A DNA stretch of 64,000 nt from Verrucomicrobiia bacterium (lineage in GTDB: Bacteria; Verrucomicrobiota; Verrucomicrobiia; Limisphaerales; Pedosphaeraceae), in NCBI GenBank assembly GCA_036268055.1, contig DATAUW010000011.1:186001-250000 (forward strand), given 5' to 3'. The position numbers and the translations under genes are program-made. Under the pieces are notes generated by a model, which saw only the letters and a list, made by a program, of their open reading frames with translations, did no database searches and was not told the DNA's origin. Shown here piece after piece: positions 51,832 through 60,921 of this stretch (its first letter is position 1; every line of letters starts with the position of its first letter).

Positions 51832-53214
51832 ATGTCGCTCTTGATAAAAAATGGCGAGATCGTCACGGCCAGCGAACGCTACGTCGCGGATATTTTTTGC
51901 GAAGGCGAAACCATCACGCGGATTGATCGCAATATCGCCGCGCCCGCGGGCGCCGAGGTGATTGATGCCACCGGCAAATTTGTCTTTCCCGGGTTCATTG
52001 ATCCGCACGTGCATATATATCTGCCGTTCATGGGCACGTATTCGAAGGACACCTACGAGACGGGCAGCAAGGCCGCGCTCGCGGGCGGCACGACGACGCT
52101 GATCGAGATGTGCTGCCCGGCGCGGCAGGACGAGGCGCTGGCGGGATTTGAATTGTGGATGTCGCAGGCGGCGGGAAAATCGGCGTGCGACTTTACGTTT
52201 CACATGGGCGTGACGAAGTTCGACGCGAACACGGAAAAGCAACTGCGCGAAATCGTGCGCCGCGGCATCAGTTCGTTCAAAATTTTTCTGGCGTACAAAG
52301 GCGCGTTCGGGATTGACGATGCGGAGTTGTATCGCACGCTCAAGCTCGCGAAGGAGTTGGGTGTCATCGTGACGGCGCATTGCGAAAACGAAACGCTCGT
52401 GGCGGAGCGGCAAAAAGAATTGCTCGCGGCGGGCAAGACCGATCCGGCGCAACATCACGAGAGCCGTCCGCCGATCGTGGAAGCCGAAGGCGTGCACCAC
52501 TTGATGACGTTCGCGGAAATCACGGGCGCGGCGACTTACATCGTGCATTTGAGCTGTGAAGAGGCGTTGAAGGAAGCGATTGCGGCGCGCGAACGCGGCG
52601 TGCGCGTCAATGTCGAGACGCTGATCCAATATCTCGTGCTCGATAAAAGTTACGCGGAGAAACCGAATTTTGAGGGCGCGAAATACGTGATGTCGCCGCC
52701 GCTGCGCGATGTGAAAAATCAAACGGTGTTGTGGAATGGTCTGCGTTCCGGTTTGGTGAATACAGTCGCGACGGACCATGCGCCATTTGATTTCAACGGC
52801 CAGAAACCAATGGGCAAAGATGATTTCACGAAGATTCCCAATGGCATTCCGTCGCTGGAGGAACGCGTCAATTTGCTTTACACGCATGGAGTGAAAACGG
52901 GGAAGATTGATTTGCATACGTTCGTGAATGTGGGCAGCACACAGGTCGCGAAGCTGTTCGATTTGTTCCCGCGCAAAGGCACGATCCAGCCGGGCAGCGA
53001 TGCCGATCTCGTGGTTTATGATCCGAATTATCGCGGCACGATTTCAGCGAAGACGCAGATGATGAATGTGGATTACAGCGCGTTTGAAGGATGGAAGCTT
53101 GAGGGGCGTCCGAGCGTGGTGACTGTGCGCGGAGAAGTCGCGGTGCGGGAGGGGAAATTTGTGGGGAAGGTTGGGCGCGGGAAATTTCTTGAGCGCAAGC
53201 CGAGTCATTTTTGA
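51832..53214 (+). CDS. hydA: Dihydropyrimidinase (hydantoinase)
   Basis: HydA opens dihydrouracil or dihydrothymine to N-carbamoyl-beta-amino acid. Metal ligands lie in GFIDPHVHIYLPF, the carbamylated Lys in SSFKIFLAYKGAFG, and further ligands in AHCENE, YIVHLSCEEAL and VATDHAPFDF. The length of 460 residues is typical of D-hydantoinases/dihydropyrimidinases. The enzyme product is a substrate for the M20 amidohydrolase at 46374. It directly follows the 116-residue unknown gene, so both are in one transcript with mmsA. Confidence 0.92.
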   Translation: MSLLIKNGEIVTASERYVADIFCEGETITRIDRNIAAPAGAEVIDATGKFVFPGFIDPHVHIYLPFMGTYSKDTYETGSKAALAGGTTTLIEMCCPARQDEALAGFELWMSQAAGKSACDFTFHMGVTKFDANTEKQLREIVRRGISSFKIFLAYKGAFGIDDAELYRTLKLAKELGVIVTAHCENETLVAERQKELLAAGKTDPAQHHESRPPIVEAEGVHHLMTFAEITGAATYIVHLSCEEALKEAIAARERGVRVNVETLIQYLVLDKSYAEKPNFEGAKYVMSPPLRDVKNQTVLWNGLRSGLVNTVATDHAPFDFNGQKPMGKDDFTKIPNGIPSLEERVNLLYTHGVKTGKIDLHTFVNVGSTQVAKLFDLFPRKGTIQPGSDADLVVYDPNYRGTISAKTQMMNVDYSAFEGWKLEGRPSVVTVRGEVAVREGKFVGKVGRGKFLERKPSHF

Positions 53215-53527
53215 TTATCTTTGCAGGGCGATAGTTAAATAATCTTCGTTGAGACTCGGCACACGGTGCATCATCAAGCGCGCCCCCTCCCCGGCCCTCC
53301 CCCGCAACTTCGTTGCAGGAGAGGGAGAAGAAGCGCGGGAGTTTTTGCGGTATTTTATTGCGTGTGCGAGCGGTGACTAATTTCCGCATGGGTGAATTTT
53401 AAGCTGGGGAAATAGTTACGGCTCGCGAGTACGCTCGCCCTCGCATTAAAACGGCGGCCATGGACCGCCGCTACAGTTTCAACGAGGGCTTGATTTTACG
53501 TGGGTTTCCTGCGTTCATCTTTTTCCA
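53215..53527. repeat. Intergenic region with three kinds of short repeats
   Basis: No gene is seen. The stretch holds (i) a CCCTCCCC...GCAAC-TTC-GTTGC...GGAGAGGGAG hairpin-type repeat at about 53281-53330, (ii) at 53420-53442 a 23-bp sequence that is the exact inverse of 34138-34160, and (iii) at 53451-53476 a GGCGGCCATGGACCGCCGC palindrome with TACAG, related to 57327-57354. It must also contain the NCS1 transporter promoter. Confidence 0.5.
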
Positions 53528-55033
53528 ATGACCGCGCCGTCGCGGTTTTACCTACGAATGAATCCCACTGATATCGGGGCATTGGAACAAAGCTCGCTTT
53601 ACAGCCCCGACCTCGCACCTGTCCCGATTGAGCGGCGCAAATGGTCCATGTGGAATTTCGCCGCGCTGTGGATTTCGATGGCGGCGTGCATCCCGACTTA
53701 CATGCTGGCGTCGTCGCTGATCGGCGAGGGCATGAATTGGTCGCAAGCCATTCTCACGATCTTTCTAGCGAACGTCATCGTGCTCATACCGATGATTCTC
53801 AACGCGCACGCGGGCACACGCTACGGAATTCCGTTTCCGGTTTTTTGCCGCGCGGCATTTGGCACGAAGGGCGCAAATGTTCCGGCGCTGTTGCGCGCGC
53901 TGGTCGCGTGCGGATGGTTCGGCATCCAGACGTGGATCGGTGGAAATGCGATTTATAAAATTCTCGGCATCTTCGTGCCCGCGCTGGCGAGCGGCTCGGC
54001 GGCGAATGAATTCGGCATCACGCCGGCGCAGTTCGTTTGCTTCATGTTTTTTTGGGCGATCAACATGCTCATCATCTACAAGGGCATTGATTCCATTCGC
54101 GTGCTGCTGAGCATCAAGGCGCCGCTCCTGATCGTGCTGGGATTGGCGCTGCTTGCGTGGGCGTATCATTACGCGGGCGGCTTCGGGCCGATTCTTTCGC
54201 AGCCCTCGGTGTTCGCGCCGGGGCAGCCGAAGGCGGGACAATTCTTCGGATTCTTCGTGCCGGCGTTGACGGGCATGATCGGCTTTTGGGCGACGCTTTC
54301 GCTCAACATCCCCGACTTCTCGCGTTATGCGCGTTCGCAGCGCGACCAAGTGCTGGGGCAAACGATTGGCTTGCCGTTCACGATGGCGTTGTATGCGTTC
54401 ATCGGCGTGGCCGTGACTTCGGCGACCACTATTATATACGGCACGACGATTTGGGACCCGGTGGACGTGCTCACGCGTTTCAAAAATCCGGTGGTGCTCA
54501 TCATTGCGATGCTGGCCTTGTGCATCGCCACGCTCGCGACCAACATCGCGGCGAACGTCGTGAGTCCCGCGAATGACTTTGCGCATCTGGCGCCGCGAAA
54601 CATTTCATTTCGCACCGGTGGGTTTATAACGGGTATCATCGGTGTGCTCATCATGCCGTGGAAACTGGTGGCCGATCCTTCGGGATATATTTTTACCTGG
54701 CTGGTGGGTTATAGCGCGTTGCTCGGCCCGATTGGCGGGATCCTGATTGCGGATTATTTCGTTTTGCGGAGGCGGCAACTTTCGCTTACTGATTTGTACG
54801 ATCCTGAAGGCGCTTATGTTTATACGAGCGGAATAAGCTGGGTGGCGATGGTTTCGCTCCTGCTCAGCATCTTGCCGAACCTGCCGGGATTTCTGATCAC
54901 GATCAAAGCATGGCCGGCATCATGGCCCGCGCCGGAATTTTTTGTGACGCTGTACAGTTACGCGTGGTTTGTGGGTTTTGGGTTGGCGTTCGGACTCTAT
55001 ATCGGGTTGCGAAAAATTGCCGGTGCAAAATAA
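53528..55033 (+). CDS. NCS1-family nucleobase/allantoin/hydantoin permease
   Basis: A 12-helix sodium- or proton-coupled importer for purines, pyrimidines, allantoin or hydantoins. Signature elements are DLAPVPIERRKWSMWNFAALWISMA, the motif NAHAGTRYGIPFPVFCRAAFG, and VACGWFGIQTWIGGNAIYK with aromatic residues of the substrate site. The SPANDFAHLAPRNI loop and the ITGIIGVLIMPWK helix are also standard. The start may be ATG 53528 or ATG 53558 (MNPTDIGAL). The gene lies inside the nucleobase island and probably imports one of its substrates; allantoin or uracil are the best guesses. Confidence 0.9.
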   Translation: MTAPSRFYLRMNPTDIGALEQSSLYSPDLAPVPIERRKWSMWNFAALWISMAACIPTYMLASSLIGEGMNWSQAILTIFLANVIVLIPMILNAHAGTRYGIPFPVFCRAAFGTKGANVPALLRALVACGWFGIQTWIGGNAIYKILGIFVPALASGSAANEFGITPAQFVCFMFFWAINMLIIYKGIDSIRVLLSIKAPLLIVLGLALLAWAYHYAGGFGPILSQPSVFAPGQPKAGQFFGFFVPALTGMIGFWATLSLNIPDFSRYARSQRDQVLGQTIGLPFTMALYAFIGVAVTSATTIIYGTTIWDPVDVLTRFKNPVVLIIAMLALCIATLATNIAANVVSPANDFAHLAPRNISFRTGGFITGIIGVLIMPWKLVADPSGYIFTWLVGYSALLGPIGGILIADYFVLRRRQLSLTDLYDPEGAYVYTSGISWVAMVSLLLSILPNLPGFLITIKAWPASWPAPEFFVTLYSYAWFVGFGLAFGLYIGLRKIAGAK

Positions 55034-55059
55034 CTTCATTGGCACAGCAAAATTAATAC

Positions 55060-55071
55060 TACGCATGCGTA
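55060..55071. promoter_or_regulatory. 12-bp perfect palindrome before the aminotransferase gene
   Basis: TACGCATGCGTA lies 80 bases before the aminotransferase ATG. A 10-of-12 match occurs at 47642-47653 in the divergent promoter region. This could be an operator for an island regulator encoded elsewhere. Chance remains possible, as it is short. Confidence 0.35.
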
Positions 55072-55151
55072 TCTCTATTTCCACAAAAGCATTCGTTTGG
55101 CTTGCCTGCCACCGCATGCGAGCGTAAGCTTTCTTTTTATATTATCGAGTT

Positions 55152-56492
55152 ATGAAAACACCGACATTGCCCGCTTTTGATTATCAACCGAAGCCTTATA
55201 CCGGACCGTCGTCCGAAGAAGTTTTGCGTTTGCGCAAAGAGTTTTTGAGTCCCGCGCTTTTTCTTTATTACAAAAAGCCGGTGATGTTTGTCGAAGGCAA
55301 GGCGCAATATTTGTTCGATGAAAAAGGGCGGCGTTACCTGGACGGCCTCGGCGGCATCGTCACCGTCAGCGTGGGGCATTGCCATCCGCACGTCGTGGAA
55401 GCGGTGCGCAAGCAAAATGAAACGCTCCAGCATTCGACGACGATTTATTTGCACCCGAACATTTCCGAGTACGCGCAGAAGCTCGCGTCGAAAATGCCGG
55501 GTGATTTGAAGGTGGTGTATTTCGTCAACTCCGGCTCCGAGGCGAACGACCTGGCGCTGCTGATGGCGCGCGCCTACACGGGCAATTACGACATGATCGC
55601 GCTGCGCAATTCGTATCACGGCGGCAATTCCTCGGGCATGTCGGTGACCTCGCACAACACCTGGAAATTTAACGTGCCGCACAGCTTCGGCGTGCATCAC
55701 ACCTTGACGCCCGATCCGTATCACGGCGCGTGGGGCCGCAACGATCCCGATGCCGGAAAAAAATACGCGGCGGATGTTAAGCAGGTGATTGAGTTCGCCA
55801 CGTCGGGACAAGTGGCGGGCTTCATCGCGGAATCCATCCAGGGCGTGGGCGGCGTGGTGGTGTTTCCCGACGGTTATTTGAAACATGCTTATGAGCACGT
55901 GCGCGCGGCGGGTGGCGTGTGCATCGCCGATGAAGTGCAAGCGGGTTTTGGCCGCACGGGCACGCATTTCTGGGGATTCGAAACGCAGGGCGTGATTCCC
56001 GACATCGTCACGATGGCGAAGGGCATCGGCAACGGCTGTCCGCTGGCGGCGGTGGTCACGACTCCGCAGATCGCGAGCGTGCTGGCGAAGCGAATTCATT
56101 TCAATACGTTCGGCGGCAACCCGGTAGTTTGCGCGCAGGGCAAGGCAGTGCTCGAAGTGATCGAAAAAGAAAATTTGCAGGCGAACGCCTTGAAGATCGG
56201 CAATTACATTCTCACCGGGCTCGAAAAATTGAAGGCGAAATACAACATCATTGGCGACGTGCGCGGCAAGGGTTTGATGCTGGGCATCGAACTGGTGAAA
56301 GATCGCACGACGAAAGAGCCGGCGAAATCGGAATGCGCGCAGGTGGTGGAAGTCTGCAAAGACCTGGGCTTGCTGGTCGGCAAGGGCGGCCTCTACGGCA
56401 GCGTGATTCGTTTCGCGCCGCCGATGTGCGTGACGCAGGCGGACGCGGATTTCATGCTCGAAGTGTTCGACGCCGCGTTCAGCACGCTCTGA
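55152..56492 (+). CDS. AGXT2-like class III aminotransferase (alanine-glyoxylate / beta-alanine)
   Basis: A fold-I PLP aminotransferase with motifs [43 protein letters not shown] and [14 protein letters not shown] (Lys that binds PLP). The sequence closely recalls the mammalian mitochondrial AGXT2, which transfers amino groups from alanine, beta-alanine or D-3-aminoisobutyrate to glyoxylate or pyruvate. Here glyoxylate from the ureide arm and beta-amino acids from the pyrimidine arm are made side by side, so a role joining both is likely. 446 residues. puuD starts seven bases after its stop. Confidence 0.88.
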   Translation: MKTPTLPAFDYQPKPYTGPSSEEVLRLRKEFLSPALFLYYKKPVMFVEGKAQYLFDEKGRRYLDGLGGIVTVSVGHCHPHVVEAVRKQNETLQHSTTIYLHPNISEYAQKLASKMPGDLKVVYFVNSGSEANDLALLMARAYTGNYDMIALRNSYHGGNSSGMSVTSHNTWKFNVPHSFGVHHTLTPDPYHGAWGRNDPDAGKKYAADVKQVIEFATSGQVAGFIAESIQGVGGVVVFPDGYLKHAYEHVRAAGGVCIADEVQAGFGRTGTHFWGFETQGVIPDIVTMAKGIGNGCPLAAVVTTPQIASVLAKRIHFNTFGGNPVVCAQGKAVLEVIEKENLQANALKIGNYILTGLEKLKAKYNIIGDVRGKGLMLGIELVKDRTTKEPAKSECAQVVEVCKDLGLLVGKGGLYGSVIRFAPPMCVTQADADFMLEVFDAAFSTL

Positions 56493-56499
56493 CAATTAA

Positions 56500-57312
56500 A
56501 TGGACCTTCATCTCAACGAATGGCTGCAACTGGCGTTTCGCTGGGCGCACGTCTTCGCGGGCATCATGTGGGTGGGCGCGACGTATTATTTCACCTGGCT
56601 CGACGGGCGGTTTGTGGAGCTGGAGGAAAAAGTGGCGAAGGGCGAGAACCCGGAGAAATACGTCTGGATGGTCCACAGCGGGGGGTTTTATCTCGTCGAA
56701 AAACAAAAGCGCCCGACGATGATGGGGCAGACGCTGCACTGGTTTCGCTGGGAGGCGGCGTTCACGTGGCTCACGGGAGTCGTCCTGTTTGTGATGCTGT
56801 ATTATCACGGCGGGTTGATGGAGGAATTTGAAGATCCGAAACTTAGCAACCTTGCGGCGATCATCCTGAGCGTGGGAATGATCTTGGGCGGCTGGGTGAT
56901 TTACGATTTGGTTTGGAAATTTTGCAAGCAGGAGACGGTGGGGATTGTCATTTCGTATTTGCTGATCGTGGCGACGGCGTGGGTGTCGTGCCATTACTTC
57001 GCGGCGCGAGCGGCATATTTGCAGTTGGGGGCGATGATGGGGACGATCATGGCGGCGAATGTGTGGATGGTGATTTTGCCGGCGCAAAAGCGAATGGTCG
57101 CCGCGCTGAAGGATGGCCGCGAACCGGATTATAACGAAGGCGCGCGCGCGAAAGGGCGCTCGAAACATAATTCGTTCATCGTCATCCCGGTCGTGTTCAT
57201 CATGATCAGCAATCATTATCCGTTCACGTACGGGAGCAGTTATAATTGGATCATTTTGTCGGCGCTGGTTTTGGTCGGCTGGGGCGCGGCGAAGATGATT
57301 CGGCGGGCGTGA
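56500..57312 (+). CDS. PuuD-type membrane urate hydroxylase, without cytochrome c domain
   Basis: PuuD oxidises urate to 5-hydroxyisourate in the inner membrane. The 270-residue product has the signature RWAHVFAGIMWVGATYYFTWLDGRFVELE and about seven membrane helices. EKQKRPTMMGQTLHWFRWEAAFTW, MMGTIMAANVWMVILPAQKRM and SKHNSFIVIPVVFIMISNHYPF are conserved in PF06181 (urate oxidase N-terminal). In Agrobacterium PuuD a C-terminal cytochrome c follows; here the protein stops after the last helix with AAKMIRRA, so electrons must go to a separate carrier. Product feeds HiuH at 45459. Confidence 0.85.
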   Translation: MDLHLNEWLQLAFRWAHVFAGIMWVGATYYFTWLDGRFVELEEKVAKGENPEKYVWMVHSGGFYLVEKQKRPTMMGQTLHWFRWEAAFTWLTGVVLFVMLYYHGGLMEEFEDPKLSNLAAIILSVGMILGGWVIYDLVWKFCKQETVGIVISYLLIVATAWVSCHYFAARAAYLQLGAMMGTIMAANVWMVILPAQKRMVAALKDGREPDYNEGARAKGRSKHNSFIVIPVVFIMISNHYPFTYGSSYNWIILSALVLVGWGAAKMIRRA

Positions 57313-57326
57313 GAATTTTTGTGCAC

Positions 57327-57354
57327 GGTTCGGCGGTCATAAGCCGCGGCTACA
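57327..57354. repeat. Short palindromic repeat, related to 53451-53476
   Basis: GGCGGTCATAAGCCGCGGCTACAG lies between puuD and the sigma factor. It shares the pattern GGCGGYCAT-CCGCSGCTACAG with the copy near 53451. It is a dispersed extragenic repeat. Confidence 0.5.
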
Positions 57355-57405
57355 GAGGATGCTGTTATTCCCTTCACTTTCTTCGGTGGATGTGACAAAT
57401 GTGAG

Positions 57406-58074
57406 TTGCGGATTAAACCCTTCCGCAACATATACACGCAAGCAATCAACGTGCAACCAACCGAACCGGACAAGCCGATAGATACCAAGCCGTCAACGGG
57501 TCTCTCCGACCCCGAGCGGTGGGTGGAAGCGTATGGCGATTATTTGTTCAAGTTCGCGCTGATCCGGTTGCGCGACGCCACGAAGGCGGAGGACGCGGTG
57601 CAGGAAACTTTCCTGGCGGCGTTGAAGGGCGGGAAAACTTTCGCGGGCCGGTCGGCGGAAAAAAGCTGGCTGGCGGGAATCCTTAAAAATAAAATTTACG
57701 ATTATTATCGCAAGGCGAGCCGCGAGACTTCATTCACTGATCTGGAATTTTTTTCGCAGGATGAAGGCGAGAGTTTCGTGAACGACGGCGCGATCCGGGG
57801 CGCCTGGAACGGAGACGCGGCGCCGCAGGAATGGGCGCACCCGGGCCAGAGCCTGGATGACGAGCGGTTTTGGAAAACCTACCGCGATTGCTGCGATAAG
57901 CTGCCGAAAAATGTGGCGGCGGTTTTCAGTTTGCGCGAGGTGGACGGCGTGGCGAGCAAGGAGATTTGTGCGTTGCTCAAGATTTCCGACAGCAACCTGT
58001 GGGTGATGCTGCATCGCGCGCGGATGTCGTTGCGCCGCTGCCTGGAAACGAACTGGTTTGCCCACGAAAAATAA
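57406..58074 (+). CDS. ECF-like sigma-70 family factor
   Basis: The 222-residue sigma factor has region 2 (YLFKFALIRLRDATKAEDAVQETFLAALKG, KSWLAGILKNKIYDYYRKASRE) and region 4 (CDKLPKNVAAVFSLREVDGVASKEICALLKISDSNLWVMLHRARMSLRRCL), joined by a long acidic/Gly-rich linker. Regions 1 and 3 are missing, as in ECF factors. The start is either TTG 57406 or GTG 57451 (VQPTEPDKP); no strong ribosome site decides. It is followed by a small zinc-finger-like protein that probably holds it inactive. Confidence 0.85.
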   Translation: MRIKPFRNIYTQAINVQPTEPDKPIDTKPSTGLSDPERWVEAYGDYLFKFALIRLRDATKAEDAVQETFLAALKGGKTFAGRSAEKSWLAGILKNKIYDYYRKASRETSFTDLEFFSQDEGESFVNDGAIRGAWNGDAAPQEWAHPGQSLDDERFWKTYRDCCDKLPKNVAAVFSLREVDGVASKEICALLKISDSNLWVMLHRARMSLRRCLETNWFAHEK

Positions 58075-58120
58075 AATGAAATTGGATGTAAGGATTGTGA
58101 AGCCCGCGCGACGAAATTAA

Positions 58121-58435
58121 ATGCGGTGTTGTACCCGCATGCTGAAAATGGACGCCGTTAAAAAAATCCTCGCGCTGATGCTGCCGTCGTGCCGGAAGGC
58201 CGCGGAATTGCAGTCGGAAGCGCTGGATGGGCGATTGCCGGTGTCGCGGCGGTTTGGGTTGTGGTTCCATCTGCTGCTTTGTAAGTGGTGTCGCGATTAT
58301 GGCGAGCAGTTGCGATTTCTAAGTCATGCCGCGCACGATCAGCCGGATCATTTAGTCGAGGCGGCTTCGCAAAAACTTTCTGACGAAGCTCGCGAGCGGA
58401 TAAAGACGAGGTTGCGGACGGAACGGCAGGATTGA
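58121..58435 (+). CDS. Small zf-HC2-like anti-sigma-type protein
   Basis: The protein of up to 104 residues contains PSCRKAAELQSEALDGRLPVSRRFGLWFHLLLCKWCRDYGEQL. The His-x3-Cys-x2-Cys in FHLLLCKWC plus the upstream SC are the ZAS/zf-HC2 pattern of anti-sigma factors. No membrane helix follows, so it is a soluble version. In-frame starts exist at 58121, 58139 and 58148; 58148 (MDAVKKILALMLP) is a good choice. It is next to the ECF-like factor, its probable partner. Confidence 0.7.
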   Translation: MRCCTRMLKMDAVKKILALMLPSCRKAAELQSEALDGRLPVSRRFGLWFHLLLCKWCRDYGEQLRFLSHAAHDQPDHLVEAASQKLSDEARERIKTRLRTERQD

Positions 58436-58439
58436 TTTT

Positions 58440-59708
58440 TCAACGGGTCGTGAGGGCGGCGGTTTGCTGAGCGGGGAAGGAGGCGTCGCGAAGCATGGCT
58501 TCCAAAGTCGCGAGTGAACGCGCGCCGATGAAGCGCCGGCGAACAACGCGGTTTGAATCGAGCAAGACATTTGTCGGCAATTCGAAGCCGTTGAAGCGCG
58601 CGCCGATGACGCCGTGGGGATCGAGGAGGATGGGGTAATTAATGCCGCGTGATTGGACTATGCGCGCGATCGTAGCGTGAATGCGCGCGATTGTGGCGTT
58701 GGGCGGGCTGTCGTTGGTGGCATTTTTGAACTCGATGTCGTCATCGTCTTCGGCGCCGACGCCGTCGAGACTGATGGCGACGATCACGAGATCGTTGGGA
58801 TGATTTTTTTGCAAGGCGATGAGATTGGGAATTTCCTCCTGACAGGCGGTGCACCAGGTCGTCCAGAAATTCAGCAGCACGATTTTGTTTTTGAAATCGC
58901 TGAGGCGAACGGATTGGCCGGCGAGATTTTTCAAAGTGAAATCACCGGCGAGTGGATCTTCAGCGCGTGAAGGTAATGAAATGGAAATCGGTGGCGCGGC
59001 GGTGTTGTTGGATTGATTAGTGTGCCACCATGAATTCCATTTGTTTGCGGCGGTACGAATCGCCGCGAGTTTGTCCGGTTCAATCGTTGCAGAAGGATCG
59101 AGTGCGGGATCGTTCAAGATGTCGCGAACGCGCAGCCCGAAGTCGTTGCCGGTCCAGAGGCGCAAAACGGAATCCGCAGTTGCGGCAACGGTGGGATCAG
59201 GGTCATTCAAAGTCTGAAGCAACACGGGAATCATCTGCTTATTTTCCGTGGCGCGAAGATAGTTCAAACCGAGCAGACGGATTTGCGGATCGGCATCGCT
59301 TAATTGCGCGCGGGCGAAATCGAGGAGGCGCGGGCTCCTGGAAGATTGCAACAAGCCGAGCGCGCGCTCGCGGGCATTGGCGTCGGGATCAAGCGCGGCC
59401 TCGCTGATCAACGGCGTTTCGGATTGCACGAGAGACTTCGGAGCAGTTTTTAAATAATCGAGCGCGGCGAGGCGTTGTGGAATTTTGCGCGTGCGCCAAA
59501 GTTGCGAGATCAAAATATCTGGATGATGATCGCGTTGAATAAGAGATTTCGCTATGTCCTCATTGACAGTTTCCGAATGCAAGACGGCGTAGCGCAGAAG
59601 CTGATTGCGGATGGGCGAAAGCAAAACCAAAACGGCAGCGATAAAAATTAACGCGAACCAGATCACGAGGCGCTGGCGTCGGCGTATTTGGGCGAGGCGT
59701 TCAGACAT
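58440..59708 (-). CDS. Membrane-anchored TlpA-like thioredoxin with HEAT-like repeats
   Basis: Starts with an N-terminal membrane helix (LVIWFALIFIAAVLVLLSP). Residues ~55-200 form helix pairs of HEAT type (DILISQLWRTRKIPQRLAALDYLK, ALDPDANARERALGLLQ, LSDADPQIRLLGLNYLR, TLNDPDPTVAATADSVLRLW). From ~245 a TlpA/ResA thioredoxin fold follows with CTAC in LNFWTTWCTACQEEIPNL, SLDGVG and LPTNVLLDSN. It is probably a periplasmic thiol-disulfide protein; the HEAT part would bind a partner. Converges with the anti-sigma-like gene (4 bases apart). Confidence 0.8.
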   Translation of the reverse strand: MSERLAQIRRRQRLVIWFALIFIAAVLVLLSPIRNQLLRYAVLHSETVNEDIAKSLIQRDHHPDILISQLWRTRKIPQRLAALDYLKTAPKSLVQSETPLISEAALDPDANARERALGLLQSSRSPRLLDFARAQLSDADPQIRLLGLNYLRATENKQMIPVLLQTLNDPDPTVAATADSVLRLWTGNDFGLRVRDILNDPALDPSATIEPDKLAAIRTAANKWNSWWHTNQSNNTAAPPISISLPSRAEDPLAGDFTLKNLAGQSVRLSDFKNKIVLLNFWTTWCTACQEEIPNLIALQKNHPNDLVIVAISLDGVGAEDDDDIEFKNATNDSPPNATIARIHATIARIVQSRGINYPILLDPHGVIGARFNGFELPTNVLLDSNRVVRRRFIGARSLATLEAMLRDASFPAQQTAALTTR

Positions 59709-59888
59709 GTTTGATTTTCATGATGACGGACTTGTCTCTTAGTCGCGGAGCATCGCTCACCTTACGGTGAATTTTTGGATAAATCCAGAATGCCGCGAGA
59801 GAACTGGTTCGGGCTCGTTTGACAAGCACGACAAGTAAGCGCACCTTCGCGGACGGGAAATGATTTACGAGTTTACCTCGAAATTTTT

Positions 59889-60488
59889 ATGGCGGAAAAA
59901 TTTCATGAATTAGCTTTCACGGATTCGGTGCGTCTCGCCCAAACGAAGTATTACGGCAAGGCGCAACGCGTGGAGGGCGCGCCTGAGCGTGATACACTGA
60001 CGGACGACGAACTCGCGTTCATCCATGAGCGCGATAGTTTTTACATGGCGACGGTGAGTGAAACCGGCTGGCCGTATATGCAACATCGCGGCGGCAAGCC
60101 AGGATTTTTACGAGTGATCAATCCGAACGCGCTCGCGTTCGCGGACTATCGCGGAAACCGCCAGATGCTTTCCACCGGCAATTTGTCGGTGAACGACCGG
60201 GTGACGCTGTTTCTTATGGATTACCCACAGCGTGCGCGACTGAAGATTCTGGGACACGCGCGAGTCGAAGATGCGCGCGGGCATCCGGAACTCGTCCATC
60301 AATTTGCGGAACCGGAAGTTGAGAAAATCGTGGAGCGAATTTTTTTCATAGACGTGGTTTCATTCGATTGGAATTGTTCGCAGCACATCACGCCGCGTTA
60401 CACGCGCGAGCAAATCGAAAGCGCCATCGCACCGATGCGGAAATACATCGCCCAACTGGAAGCGCAACTCAAATTGAACCAGGAATGA
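59889..60488 (+). CDS. Pyridoxamine-5'-phosphate-oxidase-like flavin/heme protein
   Basis: A split-barrel (PNPOx-like) protein: [71 protein letters not shown]. This group commonly binds FMN, F420 or heme; the exact cofactor and reaction cannot be told. 199 residues. The next gene starts 4 bases after its stop, so both are co-transcribed. Confidence 0.8.
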   Translation: MAEKFHELAFTDSVRLAQTKYYGKAQRVEGAPERDTLTDDELAFIHERDSFYMATVSETGWPYMQHRGGKPGFLRVINPNALAFADYRGNRQMLSTGNLSVNDRVTLFLMDYPQRARLKILGHARVEDARGHPELVHQFAEPEVEKIVERIFFIDVVSFDWNCSQHITPRYTREQIESAIAPMRKYIAQLEAQLKLNQE

Positions 60489-60492
60489 CGCA

Positions 60493-60921
60493 ATGAATTC
60501 AAAGCCGCCGTTGCCGCCCTTCACCGAAGCCACCGCCCGCCAAAAAGTGCAGGCCGCCGAGGACGCTTGGAACAGCCGCGATCCCGAGCGCGTGGCGCTC
60601 GCCTACACCGAGGACACCGAATGGCGCAATCGCGCGGAGTTCATCAATGGCCGCGCGCAGGTGGTGGAATTTTTGCGCCGCAAATGGAACCGCGAACTGG
60701 ATTATCGTTTGAAAAAAGAGTTGTGGGCGTTCACGAACAATCGCATCGCCGTGCGGTTCGAGTATGAATGGCACGATGACGCGGGCCAGTGGTATCGCTC
60801 GTATGGCAATGAGAATTGGGAGTTCGACGAGGCGGGCTATATGCGCCGCCGGTTCGCGAGCATCAATGATTTGCCAATACGGGAGCCGGAGCGGAAGTTT
60901 CGCTGGGAACGGCCGGGCTGA
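60493..60921 (+). CDS. NTF2-like DUF1348 protein
   Basis: The 142-residue NTF2-like cone-shaped domain: [75 protein letters not shown] matches DUF1348/YesE-type. Enzymatic role unknown. Its last 59 bases overlap the 3' end of the convergent histidine kinase gene. Confidence 0.85.
   Translation: MNSKPPLPPFTEATARQKVQAAEDAWNSRDPERVALAYTEDTEWRNRAEFINGRAQVVEFLRRKWNRELDYRLKKELWAFTNNRIAVRFEYEWHDDAGQWYRSYGNENWEFDEAGYMRRRFASINDLPIREPERKFRWERPG

Noticed and set aside
55137-56495. 452-codon open frame opposite the aminotransferase
   Set aside because: Antisense to an intact PLP enzyme with all motifs; composition typical of shadow frames.
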